Below, one piece after another: positions 14,603 through 23,031 of a stretch of DNA of 45,337 nt. A program made the translations under genes and the position numbers. The notes beneath the pieces are model-generated. The model saw only the letters and a program-made list of their open reading frames with translations, searched no databases and was not told the DNA's origin. The DNA comes from Clostridiaceae bacterium (GTDB lineage: Bacteria; Bacillota; Clostridia; Saccharofermentanales; Saccharofermentanaceae), in the NCBI GenBank assembly GCA_012729635.1, contig JAAYCT010000011.1, positions 1-45,337 of the forward strand, written 5' to 3'. Numbering within the stretch: the first letter of the stretch is position 1; each line of letters begins with the position of its first letter.

Positions 14603-16770
14603 AAGAAATCAAGCAGATTGGCATGGCTGTATATAGCCACCGAAATCAGCGAGACCGTGGACATAATCTTGATGAGAATATCCAAAGAAGGACCGACGGT
14701 ATCTTTTAGCGGATCTCCGACCGTATCGCCGACCACAGCGGCATCATGAATACCGGAGCCTTTTTCGGCGCCTTCGATTCCGCCGGATTCGATAAACTTT
14801 TTGGCGTTATCCCACGCACCGCCGCAGTTAGCGGAAAAGAGAGCCAGCAGAACGGCGGACAGTGTTGATCCGATGAGAAGGCCTCCGACAAATTCCGGTC
14901 CGAATACGAATCCCGATACGATCGGTACGACGACAGCCAGAATGACCGGCAGTTTCATTTCCTTCAAAGCGCCCGCCGCCGAGATCTGAATGCAACGCTT
15001 GTAATCCGGCTTGACTTCGCCCGTCAGTATCCCGGGATTGTTTTTGAATTGTCTTCTGACTTCAACGACCATCTCGCCGGCACTTTTCGCCACGGCGTCA
15101 ATCAAAAGCGCGGAAAACATGAACGGCAGTGCGCCGCCGATGAATGCTCCCGCCAACACAACGGGCTTAATGATATTGAGCTCGATAACGGTAATACTGT
15201 CGTTAATCCCGAGCTGAGCGTACATGAAGGAAACCAACAACGATAAAGAAGCCAGCGCGGCCGATCCGATCGCAAAGCCTTTGCCGATCGCCGCAGTGGT
15301 ATTGCCGACAGAATCGAGCTTGTCCGTAATGGAACGAACGGCGGGATCCAGTTTGCTCATTTCCGAGATGCCGCCTGCGTTGTCGGCGATGGGACCGTAG
15401 GTATCAACCGATACCGTGGCGGCGAGGAAGGAAAGCATACCGATCGCGGCCATTGCGACACCGTAAATTCCGCTGACATAACTGGCGACGATAACGCCTC
15501 CGGCCAAGGCGAGTACCGGCAGTAATACCGATTTCATTCCGACGGCCAAACCGTTCGTGATTGTCAGTGCGGTTCCGCCTGTTGCGGCCTGCGCCAATCT
15601 TTGGGTGGCTTTGTAATCGTAGCTGGTGTATCGCTCGGCGAAAATACCGATGGTTATGCCGACGACAATACCGACAATGGATGCCAGCCAGGGGGACATG
15701 ACTCCGAAACGAAAATCAATCATGGAAGTATCGGTGTTCCCGAAGAAGAAAAAGGTAAATACACCGCTTCCGAGAATGATCAGAAGAGCACTGACCCAGA
15801 GCGAGATGTTCAGCTCCATGTGGGGTTTATCGCTGGGCTTGCGAAGAAGAACGTATGCGATACCGATGACACAGGCTAAAAGACCGATTCCCGAAAATAC
15901 GATGGGAAAAGTCAAGAGCTTGCTGATCAGTTCTTGACTGATGGGCGCCGCCTCGTGAAGTTTTGTGAAAAACAGATAAGAGGCAAGAACAACGCTCGAG
16001 ATAATGGCACCGATGTAACTTTCAAGCAAGTCGCTTCCGAGTCCCGCGACATCACCGACATTATCGCCGACATTATCCGCAATGGTTGCCGGATTTCGCG
16101 GGTCATCTTCCGGAATGTGAACTTCGGTCTTGCCGACCAGGTCGGCACCCATGTCCGCCGCCTTGGTGTAAATACCGCCTCCGACGCGATCAAAAAGCGC
16201 AACAACGGAACAACCCAAAGAGTATCCGGTTACGGACATTGTAAACGGTATAAAAGATATACCGATTGCGTTTTGAACCACAATGATATTTTCGGGACTG
16301 GTTTGTCCCATGATGATTCCGAATACCAAATATACGAGAACCAGACCGAAAAGTCCCAGTCCCGCCGCGCAAAGTCCCATGACACTGCCGCCGCGAAAAG
16401 CGACTTTCATGGTCTTTCCGAGACTTTGAGTCTCGCGTGCTTCGTTGGACACGCGCACATTTGCGATGGTGGCGATCTTCATGCCGATCGCACCCGCCAG
16501 TGCACTCATCATTGTGCCGACCAGGAACGCGACACCGGTATACCATGACACAACCAGCCACAATACCGCCGCGATTCCGACGGCGGCAACCGTGATGATT
16601 TTGTACTCGTGAGCAATAAAAGCGCTGGCGCCTTCTTGAATGGCCGATGCAATCTCTTGCATTTTTTCATTGCCCGGAGACATTTTTTTGACTTTGATGT
16701 AGTTAAATGCTGCAAATGCCAGCGTTACTAGTGCAACCACGGCCACCGGAATAAGATAAGCGTACATCAT
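14593..16770 (-). CDS. hppA: Membrane-bound ion-translocating pyrophosphatase
   Basis: The 725-residue protein has ~16 membrane segments and the hallmark pyrophosphate-binding motif EDDPRNPATIADNVGDNVGD (221-240), followed by GSDLLESY with Glu250. A second Asp-rich motif near the C terminus includes GDTVGDPLKDTVGPS. It hydrolyses cytoplasmic pyrophosphate and pumps H+ or Na+ outward. In GNTTAAIGKGFAIGSA an Ala stands where K+-independent enzymes have Lys, so this is the K+-dependent class. I cannot tell H+ from Na+ transport by eye. GGGAGAG lies 9 nt before ATG 16770. It is monocistronic. Confidence 0.97.
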   Translation of the reverse strand: MMYAYLIPVAVVALVTLAFAAFNYIKVKKMSPGNEKMQEIASAIQEGASAFIAHEYKIITVAAVGIAAVLWLVVSWYTGVAFLVGTMMSALAGAIGMKIATIANVRVSNEARETQSLGKTMKVAFRGGSVMGLCAAGLGLFGLVLVYLVFGIIMGQTSPENIIVVQNAIGISFIPFTMSVTGYSLGCSVVALFDRVGGGIYTKAADMGADLVGKTEVHIPEDDPRNPATIADNVGDNVGDVAGLGSDLLESYIGAIISSVVLASYLFFTKLHEAAPISQELISKLLTFPIVFSGIGLLACVIGIAYVLLRKPSDKPHMELNISLWVSALLIILGSGVFTFFFFGNTDTSMIDFRFGVMSPWLASIVGIVVGITIGIFAERYTSYDYKATQRLAQAATGGTALTITNGLAVGMKSVLLPVLALAGGVIVASYVSGIYGVAMAAIGMLSFLAATVSVDTYGPIADNAGGISEMSKLDPAVRSITDKLDSVGNTTAAIGKGFAIGSAALASLSLLVSFMYAQLGINDSITVIELNIIKPVVLAGAFIGGALPFMFSALLIDAVAKSAGEMVVEVRRQFKNNPGILTGEVKPDYKRCIQISAAGALKEMKLPVILAVVVPIVSGFVFGPEFVGGLLIGSTLSAVLLALFSANCGGAWDNAKKFIESGGIEGAEKGSGIHDAAVVGDTVGDPLKDTVGPSLDILIKIMSTVSLISVAIYSHANLLDFFGS

Positions 16771-17218
16771 GGATTCAGTCTCTCCCTTCTGTCCTCAGTT
16801 ATTCATATGGGGTATACCCCTTTTTTCACAACGGAATGAATTCTACCACAAATTAGGCTTTTCGAAAATGTATACACGAAATATTTTGAATATCCAATTA
16901 TTATGGAAAGGGAGCCGGAGGGGATTATTGGATCGACGGGTGAACAAAATTGTAGCGAGTCGCATCCGGTCAAAGGAAGCTCAACGGATCGGTTCCAAAG
17001 CCCGAAAAGCAATTCCAAGCGCTACGTTTTGCATGTATCAGAAGAAATTTCTTTGACGAAAAAGCGTCAACGAGGCCATCATCGAATCCGCTACGCGAAT
17101 ACTCGCACGGACATTTGAATGATCAGGTAGTGATGGGTTGCCATGTGGGAAAAAACCGGACAAGGTAGACAGCGGCTGGCTCCCGGGCATTATTTCATCG
17201 GATTTGAAAAACAGTAAA
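16771..17218. other. Intergenic region upstream of hppA with palindrome
   Basis: The perfect 12-bp palindrome GGGGTATACCCC (16809-16820) is followed on the plus strand by six T residues; on the minus strand it lies in the hppA leader ~40 nt before the start codon. TAGAAT on the minus strand (near 16845-16850) could be a -10 box for hppA. From ~17050 one frame reads SVNEAIIESATRILARTFE before a stop, which looks protein-like but cannot be assigned. Otherwise nothing was seen. Confidence 0.35.
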
Positions 17219-17298
17219 GATTGTAAGAATGAAAACATTACAATCGTGTGGTATAATCTAGTTATATTCTTTTTAGCTGCGCCCCGTTTTCGGCGCAG
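17219..17298 (+). promoter_or_regulatory. Promoter, operator-like dyad and leader hairpin of the sugar dehydrogenase gene
   Basis: GATTGTAA (17219-17226) and TTACAATC (17238-17245) form a perfect 8-bp inverted repeat with an 11-bp spacer. TATAAT lies at 17252-17257. In the leader, CTGCGCC (17277-17283) pairs with GGCGCAG (17292-17298). The dyad shares AACATTACA with the dyad before msrAB. Confidence 0.45.
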
Positions 17299-17354
17299 TC
17301 GTATTGAATCGAAACGAACATTTGACCTTTCTTGATAACAGGGCGGTGATGAAT

Positions 17355-18728
17355 ATGAGCGGGAAAAAATATAGAAACGAAAAAATGAACTTTTCAAAAA
17401 GAACGTTGTGTTTTCTTATGAGCGCCGTAATTGTCGGGCTTGTTGCGACTTCCTGCACAACCGGTTCCGAAGTGACTCCGACGAAAGAAACGACAATGGA
17501 AGTATCGACGGTTGCGTCAGCGACGCCAAAAGAGTCCCGATCGGTTTCAGAGGGAACAACAACTCCGACCCCGACACCGACACCGACACCGATTGAATTA
17601 ATCCTGTTGCCACCGGTAGAAACGAATGCTCCGAATACCGATTATCAGCCCGTATCGGATGACCAGACACGGGCACCGGGCACGATTACTCAATCCGAGT
17701 ATTCGGTCGCAATCCTGACGGATGAGTTGAAGAAACCTTGGGCGATCGATGTATTGCCGGACGGCCGCCTCGTCATCACCGAAAAGGCCGGAGCACTTCG
17801 CATTTTTGCAACGGACGGAAAACTCGGAGATCCGATCGGCGGTTTTCCGAAAGTGGACGACCGAAATCAGGGAGGGCTTCTGGATGTAGCACCGGCACCG
17901 GATTTCGATTCGAGTCGGATGCTGTTCTTCACGTTGGCCGAGTCAACCGATGAAGGTTCGTTGACTGCGGTGGGTCGCGGCCGTTTGTCAGAAGACGAGA
18001 AGATTGTCGAGAATTTCGAAATCATTTGGCGTGCCATTCCATATTTTGATAACAGTATGCATTTCGGAAGCCGACTGGAATTTGATCGGGACGGCAACCT
18101 TTTTGTAACGACCGGCGAGCGCTCAAGTCTTGCGACCCGTCCGAAAGCTCAATTGCTCGATAACGGCTACGGTAAGGTCGTACACATCACGGCGGACGGC
18201 GATCCCGTAGATGGAAATCCGTTTATCGGTGTACAGGGAGCCTTACCGGAAATCTATTCTTACGGACATCGCAATGTTCAGGGTCTGGCAATCCATCCGG
18301 TAACCGGGGACGTATTTATCAGCGAAATGGGTCCGCGCGGAGGCGACGAACTGAATCTTATCCTTGCGGGAGGAAACTACGGGTGGCCGGCAATCAGTTA
18401 CGGTATCGAATATTCCGGAAACCCTGTTTCCGACGGCCTGACGGTGACAGACGGCATGGAACAGCCGGTTTATTATTGGGATCCTTCGCCGGCGCCCTCC
18501 GGAATGATTTTTTACACTTCCGGTATTTTTGCGGAGTGGCAGGGAAACCTCTTTATCGGGGCATTGGCCGGTCGGCATATCATTCGCCTGGTACTCGAGA
18601 ACGGACGAGTCGTTGCGGAAGAAAGACTTTTGGAGGAGGAAGGACAGCGCATTCGGGATATCTGCGAAGGTCTTGACGGAGCGCTTTACGCCATTACGGA
18701 CGACGGGCGCTTGTATCGAATCGGATAA
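17355..18728 (+). CDS. Lipoprotein, PQQ-dependent sugar dehydrogenase-like beta-propeller
   Basis: The exact start is uncertain: ATGs at 17349, 17355 and 17385 are in frame, and 17355 is best spaced from AGGGCGG. The signal peptide ends LVATSC (lipobox), followed by a linker with (TP)n repeats. The catalytic part has KPWAIDVLPDGRLVITEKAG, RNQGGLLDVAPAPDF, GYGKVVHITADGDPVDGNPF, YSYGHRNVQGLAIHPVTGDV and GGNYGWPAISYG. These are the hallmark blades of soluble glucose/sorbosone dehydrogenase-type (Asd/YliI-like) proteins. It should oxidise sugars at the outer face of the membrane using PQQ. No PQQ synthesis genes are in the window, so the cofactor would be imported or another electron system used. 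Confidence 0.9.
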   Translation: MSGKKYRNEKMNFSKRTLCFLMSAVIVGLVATSCTTGSEVTPTKETTMEVSTVASATPKESRSVSEGTTTPTPTPTPTPIELILLPPVETNAPNTDYQPVSDDQTRAPGTITQSEYSVAILTDELKKPWAIDVLPDGRLVITEKAGALRIFATDGKLGDPIGGFPKVDDRNQGGLLDVAPAPDFDSSRMLFFTLAESTDEGSLTAVGRGRLSEDEKIVENFEIIWRAIPYFDNSMHFGSRLEFDRDGNLFVTTGERSSLATRPKAQLLDNGYGKVVHITADGDPVDGNPFIGVQGALPEIYSYGHRNVQGLAIHPVTGDVFISEMGPRGGDELNLILAGGNYGWPAISYGIEYSGNPVSDGLTVTDGMEQPVYYWDPSPAPSGMIFYTSGIFAEWQGNLFIGALAGRHIIRLVLENGRVVAEERLLEEEGQRIRDICEGLDGALYAITDDGRLYRIG

Positions 18729-18927
18729 CGGATCGCATCGGATCTCACTTGGTGTTGCGTGTCGGAAGTAATCGTACGACTCCCGCAAAATCGAAAGCTT
18801 GCTCCGACTCGCAGTTTGATCCGATACCAGAGCTCAACCGGTTTTGTTTGGGTCATAGTTTACATACATACATGCGTAAAGACATCGATCGAAAAGAAAC
18901 TACTGTTCGAATAACAAACAAAGGAAT

Positions 18928-19569
18928 CTATTCGTACGGCCGGTCATTTCGTTTCGAATACGCCCCGTTTTTCCTGAGCTGAAGAATCCAAGGCATTTGG
19001 ACCAGAGGTGTGAGCCCGAGAATACCCACAAGTACGCGAGCCGGCAGCGGGATGGTTTCCATCGGCGTTGTGAGGGCAAGGGTTTCTTTTGTGAAGCGCT
19101 TATCCGGAAGAAATTCGCGTCCCAGCCGATGAACAAGCGCGATGCGCTTTTCGTTCATGCCCATTCCGCCGCCGAATACGGCGGTCCCCGCATAACGGGC
19201 GCCGAGGATTTCGGTCAGGCGCTCAAGATATTTTTCAACCGCTCGGGATTGAATGTGCTCGGGGAATCCGGACTGAACGATAAAACCGAGAGAGATGTTT
19301 TCGAGCGATCCGATATACGGTTTCAATTCTTCGAAAAACGCCATTGTCATTCCCGGCATGGCGTCGGTGTAAAGCGGAAAGATGACGACGGCGCAGTCCG
19401 CCCCGGCGAGGCGCTCGGCAGTCTCCCGGTGCCCGGCGATACGATTCAGATTCACTTTTTCGATTTGTACGTTGGGATGCTCGGCAAGACCCTTCGCCAA
19501 TGCGTCGGAATATTTTTCTGAAAAGCCGCGGATACCTCGCGGTGAGCCGTTACAGAGAAGAATATACAT
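18928..19569 (-). CDS. NAD(P)H-dependent flavodoxin-like oxidoreductase
   Basis: CCTCC on the plus strand (GGAGG, 19576-19580) sets the start at ATG 19569. The 213-residue protein starts MYILLCNGSPRG, the FMN phosphate-binding loop of NAD(P)H-dependent oxidoreductases. It also has DCAVVIFPLYTDAMPGMTMAFFEEL and ISLGFIVQSGFPE, then a C-terminal extension of ~80 residues including a hydrophobic stretch LPARVLVGILGLTPLVQMPW. It is the last gene of the TetR operon and overlaps the preceding flavoprotein gene by 20 bp. Substrate unknown. Confidence 0.8.
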   Translation of the reverse strand: MYILLCNGSPRGIRGFSEKYSDALAKGLAEHPNVQIEKVNLNRIAGHRETAERLAGADCAVVIFPLYTDAMPGMTMAFFEELKPYIGSLENISLGFIVQSGFPEHIQSRAVEKYLERLTEILGARYAGTAVFGGGMGMNEKRIALVHRLGREFLPDKRFTKETLALTTPMETIPLPARVLVGILGLTPLVQMPWILQLRKNGAYSKRNDRPYE

Positions 19570-20098
19570 CGTTAGCCTCCTTTTCGGAACCGGCAATATG
19601 AAGTGCCAGGGTGAGATCCGTTTTCAGATTGATGGAAAGACGGGAAAAGATTCTCCGCGTATTCTCGAAGTCGATTGCGCTTTTATCCGGATCGATCAGG
19701 ATTAATCCAAGCTTCGGGTACTTCTTGTATCGACTCTTGTGATGCAGCTCTTTTTTGTAGAAAACGATATAGGGATGAACGATCGGAATCATCCGGTCGC
19801 ATGTTTTTTTCAGAAGCGAACCGACAAAGCCCAGAGAAGCAGGGGAGAGGAAAACCGTCAAATCCGATTGAATAACGGACCTGTAAACGATTTCCATATC
19901 GTCTTTTTGGGCGCAAATCCCCGGAGTCTTGACCCAACAGTCCCAACATCCGGTGCAGTAGCGGATATCGAGATCGCGCAGACGGATGATATTGATTTTT
20001 CGTTCCGAAGCTGCGTCTTTTGCCAATCGGTCCAATTCGGACTCGAATTCGGTGTATGAATCATCGGAAATTCCGTTTAGGATCGTGATGGTTTTCAT
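19550..20098 (-). CDS. Flavodoxin-family protein with CxxCWxCW motif
   Basis: The start at ATG 20098 follows AGGGAGAAAATC; it overlaps the tetR 3' end by 38 bp and the next gene by 20 bp. The 182-residue protein has MKTITILNGISDDSYTEFES, INIIRLRDLDIRYCTGCWDCWVKTPGIC and SDLTVFLSPASLGFVGSLLKKTCDRMIP. CTGCWDC...C resembles the Cys cluster of iron-sulfur flavoproteins of the NADPH-dependent FMN reductase superfamily. The two flavoproteins of this operon may form one redox pathway (inferred), controlled by the TetR protein encoded first. Confidence 0.8.
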   Translation of the reverse strand: MKTITILNGISDDSYTEFESELDRLAKDAASERKINIIRLRDLDIRYCTGCWDCWVKTPGICAQKDDMEIVYRSVIQSDLTVFLSPASLGFVGSLLKKTCDRMIPIVHPYIVFYKKELHHKSRYKKYPKLGLILIDPDKSAIDFENTRRIFSRLSINLKTDLTLALHIAGSEKEANDVYSSL

Positions 20099-20708
20099 GA
20101 TTTTCTCCCTTCCGTTCTTGAAAATACCCGGAATATTCGGGCCATTTGCCGGACATAAATGCGGTGGCACCGATGATGTCTCCGCCGGTCTGAGCAAGAC
20201 GGGCGGAAAGGCTCTGCATTGAAGTGTCTTCGATAATTCCGGCACAGATCATTGCGGCGAGACCGTGCGTATAGACCGTGAGTTTATCGAGGATGGATTC
20301 GATCTCTCCGTCACTGAAAATGGCAAGGCTTTTTTCCTTTCTCATCTGGATCCTGTTCGTCTCCGAAAAGCGTTGAAACATGTCACGTCCGCGCGCGTCC
20401 TCAAGGAAAATCGTTCGATACACAACCGGAAAGTCCTTGGCGAATTCAAGCATCCCGACACCGATATTCAGAAAAATATCTGCGGTATAACTTTTTTCCG
20501 TGTAGCGTATCAATCTTTCGAAGGCTTCACGCATCAGTGATTCCCGAATCTCGTCGATGCCCGAAAAGCAAGAGTACACCGGAGCCGTGGAGGAGCCGAC
20601 CCGTCCGGCGATCTTCCGAACGGAAAGCGCGTACAGCCCCTCTTTTCGGAAAAGATCGAACGCGGCTTCCAGGATATCCTCACGGGAGAATTGAATTTTC
20701 TTAGGCAT
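20061..20708 (-). CDS. TetR/AcrR family transcriptional regulator
   Basis: GGAGGAAAG supports ATG 20708; the in-frame ATG at 20726 is less likely. The 215-residue protein has a TetR helix-turn-helix (residues ~8-50: FSREDILEAAFDLFRKEGLY, SVRKIAGRVGSSTAPVYSCF) and a ligand domain with a WHG-like LTVYTHGLAAMICAG. The gene heads a three-gene operon with two flavoproteins. Two adjacent palindromes overlap its promoter, so it very probably represses itself and the operon until an unknown ligand, perhaps an oxidant or quinone-like compound, is bound. Confidence 0.9.
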   Translation of the reverse strand: MPKKIQFSREDILEAAFDLFRKEGLYALSVRKIAGRVGSSTAPVYSCFSGIDEIRESLMREAFERLIRYTEKSYTADIFLNIGVGMLEFAKDFPVVYRTIFLEDARGRDMFQRFSETNRIQMRKEKSLAIFSDGEIESILDKLTVYTHGLAAMICAGIIEDTSMQSLSARLAQTGGDIIGATAFMSGKWPEYSGYFQERKGENHENHHDPKRNFR

Positions 20709-20720
20709 CTTTCCTCCGAA

Positions 20721-20774
20721 TAACAATTGTTATATAACAAATGTTATAATATGACTTGCAAAGGATTTTGTCAA
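20721..20774 (-). promoter_or_regulatory. Promoter and twin TetR operators
   Basis: On the minus strand TTGACA (20774-20769), a 17-bp spacer and TATTAT (20751-20746) form a near-consensus promoter. The perfect palindrome TAACAATTGTTA (20721-20732) and the 16-bp dyad TATAACA-AA-TGTTATA (20733-20748) lie end to end, covering the -10 box and start site. Both contain AACA/TGTT half-sites. Confidence 0.8.
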
Positions 20775-20793
20775 TCGTATGAGTCGGGAAGTA

Positions 20794-20823
20794 ATAAAAA
20801 AGCGCGCCTCATTCGAGACGCGC
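20794..20823 (-). terminator. Intrinsic terminator of the 20.9-kb lipoprotein gene
   Basis: On the minus strand GCGCGTCTC-GAAT-GAGGCGCGC (one T-G pair) is followed by TTTTTTATTAC. It stands between the lipoprotein stop and the convergent-free upstream region of tetR. Confidence 0.85.
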
Positions 20824-20856
20824 AGAGGATACGTATGTTTTCCGATTAGGGAATAG

Positions 20857-21852
20857 TCAGTTAAATCCCGTATACCTAAATGTCGTATTGCTGTTTACGG
20901 TACGTGTTATACTGCTCATCCCCAAGGTAGCTTCGATCGTTTCTCCGTTGATCAGCCAAATGACCGGATTTCCGAGTGCCGTTGTACCGGTGACCGTTAC
21001 CGACGTACCTTTCGGCACGGTGCCGCTGGTTGCATTGGTATAGCCGCCGCCGGAGAATGTGCAGTTTGTACAGGAAATGGTCACGGTTTCGACCGGCACG
21101 GGTGTGGTTGTCGGCGTCGGCGTGGGTGTCGGATTCAGCTTCTTGAAAACCGGCTCATAAACGGTAGCTTCATTCAGATCATAGACCGTGAAGGAGTTGA
21201 CGGTACGGTTGAAATGGTAGGGGATGTTATTGATCAGCCAATGGCTGACGTAATGGTTGGCCGGAACCTCCGCCTCGACGAAAACCGTAATCCGACCGTC
21301 TTTTACGTTTTCGTCATCCTCTTCGAAAATGTACTCTTCAAACGGATTCCCCGTCGGCTTGCCTTTCTCATCCAAAAACTGCATCGTGGCGTTTATCGAG
21401 GTGACCTTTCGCTCTTCGCGAAGAACCGCTTCGATGGTATAACCGTCTTTGACTTGGAAGGAAGCGCTTTCCGATGCGTTGTCAATCGGATCATTGTTGT
21501 ATTTCCAGCAATCGATGACCATACCCTCGGGTACGATGGGAATGGCAACCACGGAAATTTGAACATCAAAGAATACAACGGGCGCCGCATCTTCAGGTGA
21601 ACCGCCGACCGGATAGAGCAAGGCATTTACTCCGACTGCGAAGTCTTTCGCAGGTGACGCAGTTGGCGAAGGAACGATTGTTTCACCGGCCGCATTCAAC
21701 TGTGATTCCAGTTCGGAGATCCGGCTGCTGAGAACCTGGTTTTCCAAAAGAGCTTCTGCCAGTGCATCATTGTCTTTCGGCGCACATCCCGCCGCGAAGA
21801 CGTTTGTTAACAGGATTGCGACAAAAAGGATTGTAAGTATCTTTTTCCACAT
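20857..21852 (-). CDS. Lipoprotein with coiled-coil stalk and repeat-like domains
   Basis: The start at ATG 21852 has GGGAGG upstream. The signal peptide ends VFAAGC. A short coiled coil follows (ALAEALLENQVLSSRISELE), then a linker, a ~150-residue domain rich in acidic residues, a (TP)n linker (~ residue 250) and a C-terminal domain. That domain has CTNCTF and YTNATSGTVPKGTSVTVTGT, resembling bacterial-repeat or Ig-like surface modules: the segments HYVSHWLINN and NPVIWLINGE echo each other. It is probably a surface-exposed lipoprotein. No enzymatic motif was seen and the family is not recognised. Confidence 0.7.
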   Translation of the reverse strand: MWKKILTILFVAILLTNVFAAGCAPKDNDALAEALLENQVLSSRISELESQLNAAGETIVPSPTASPAKDFAVGVNALLYPVGGSPEDAAPVVFFDVQISVVAIPIVPEGMVIDCWKYNNDPIDNASESASFQVKDGYTIEAVLREERKVTSINATMQFLDEKGKPTGNPFEEYIFEEDDENVKDGRITVFVEAEVPANHYVSHWLINNIPYHFNRTVNSFTVYDLNEATVYEPVFKKLNPTPTPTPTTTPVPVETVTISCTNCTFSGGGYTNATSGTVPKGTSVTVTGTTALGNPVIWLINGETIEATLGMSSITRTVNSNTTFRYTGFN

Positions 21853-21931
21853 ATTTATAAAATCCTCCCGCTTCGGCGAGCTCGTTCGCCTTCTTTTTTC
21901 CCAATGTCTCATCGCAAAATATTACGGAATT

Positions 21932-21961
21932 AGTATAGCGGAATAATCGTTAATAATACAA
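21932..21961 (-). promoter_or_regulatory. Probable promoter of the lipoprotein gene
   Basis: On the minus strand TTGTAT (21961-21956), an 18-bp spacer and TATACT (21937-21932) stand ~80 bp before the start codon. Confidence 0.5.
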
Positions 21962-22028
21962 TAGAGATCCATTTGAAAACGGACAGTTTTCATCATCGCA
22001 AATCCTTTCGATATACAACACCTTTACG

Positions 22029-22078
22029 AACGGAGTCATGGGCTCGATTACTTATGCCCATTACACCGACTCTCCGTT
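22029..22078. other. Nested inverted repeats in the gap 21853-22174
   Basis: AACGGAG (22029-22035) pairs with CTCCGTT (22072-22078), and inside it ATGGGC (22038-22043) pairs with GCCCAT (22056-22061). The structure lies in the otherwise featureless ~320-bp gap between two minus-strand genes. It could be a processing or termination structure for the XRE operon, but it has no T-run. Confidence 0.35.
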
Positions 22079-22174
22079 GAAAAGAGTGAAATCACCTGAG
22101 GAATCGTCGGAGTGGTTATAGGGTAACGTGAAGTCATGCGAAGTAGTCGATCAATGCGAAAAACGAGGGTATCA

Positions 22175-22507
22175 TTACTTCAAACTGACGCTCCGGATGC
22201 TTTGGATGCGCACCAGTTTTTCTTCCCGATGATTGCCGATTGTGACCAGCGCCCACTCTTCGTCGACTTCCCGGATCAGGCAATCCGACAGCGTCGCGGT
22301 CAATATGAAGTCGCTGCTTTCGAGCTTCAGGTCGGCGGTCTTGCCGATGCTTTTTGTGAGAATCTCGCGAAGCGAGGCCGTTTCCGTGTGGCCGATGCCG
22401 GCCTCCTGAATCGTGTGTTTCAGTCCCCGGATCTGCGCGGTCAGACCTGCACACCAGATAAATGCGACTAATCCCCAAATAAAACCTAAATAACCCATGT
22501 ATTCCAT
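22175..22507 (-). CDS. Small membrane-anchored protein, partner of the XRE regulator
   Basis: The 110-residue protein starts with one membrane segment (GYLGFIWGLVAFIWCAGL) followed by a short helix and a ~55-residue C-terminal domain (IGKTADLKLESSDFILTATL ... REEKLVRIQSIRSVSLK). That domain aligns with the C-terminal part of the XRE protein encoded 13 bp upstream. GGGGGAG precedes ATG 22507. The shared domain suggests that the two proteins interact or respond to the same signal at the membrane; function unknown. Confidence 0.7.
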   Translation of the reverse strand: MEYMGYLGFIWGLVAFIWCAGLTAQIRGLKHTIQEAGIGHTETASLREILTKSIGKTADLKLESSDFILTATLSDCLIREVDEEWALVTIGNHREEKLVRIQSIRSVSLK

Positions 22508-22520
22508 AATGATCTCCCCC

Positions 22521-22955
22521 TTACTTGACGATGCTGATCGATTGAATGGAAGATACCGGGAGGATCTTCATCATCGTCTTTTTGCTCTTTTGAAACTCGA
22601 CGCTCATCCACGGACCGTCGAAATCGATGATCGTGCAGACCGCGTTGACGATCTCGTAATCCGTCTCGAAAAGCGTCAGTTTCACCGTCTTACCCTTAAG
22701 ACCGTAAAGAAGGCGGGTGACGGAGCTCTTGCCGACCGTGCCCGGTTTGGACCGGTCATAACTGTCGTTTAAAAGGTAGTCACAACTCACGTCCAGTACC
22801 TCTGAAAGAAGAACGACCTTCTCCATCTCCGGGTAGGAAAGATCCGATTCCCAGCGCGAGATCGACTGCCGCGTGACCGACATCATGTCGGCGAGCTGTT
22901 CCTGCGTCAGGTTTTTTTCTTTTCGCGCATCCGCGATTTTACTTCCGATGCTCAT
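22521..22955 (-). CDS. XRE-family transcriptional regulator with C-terminal sensory-like domain
   Basis: GGAGG supports ATG 22955 rather than the in-frame ATG at 22985. Residues ~4-60 are a classical XRE helix-turn-helix (IADARKEKNLTQEQLADMMS, VTRQSISRWE). A linker leads to a ~60-residue domain (LKGKTVKLTLFETDYEIVNA ... MMKILPVSSIQSISIVK) that is repeated in the downstream membrane protein. There are 144 residues in all. It is the first gene of a two-gene operon, which a leader dyad may control. Confidence 0.85.
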   Translation of the reverse strand: MSIGSKIADARKEKNLTQEQLADMMSVTRQSISRWESDLSYPEMEKVVLLSEVLDVSCDYLLNDSYDRSKPGTVGKSSVTRLLYGLKGKTVKLTLFETDYEIVNAVCTIIDFDGPWMSVEFQKSKKTMMKILPVSSIQSISIVK

Positions 22956-23031
22956 ATCTTTTTCCTCCGTTCTTGATGAGTTCATGATACGGGCAAGCCC
23001 ATTTCGATACCATCAAGTCCTGATTTCAGAA

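Noticed and set aside
16809-16826. Terminator on the plus strand (GGGGTATACCCC plus six T)
   Set aside because: No plus-strand gene leads into it; it lies in the hppA leader, so it is described as a palindrome only.
17570-17595. CRISPR-like or microsatellite repeat
   Set aside because: It is the (TP)n linker coding sequence of the lipoprotein; similar linkers occur in the 20.9-kb lipoprotein.
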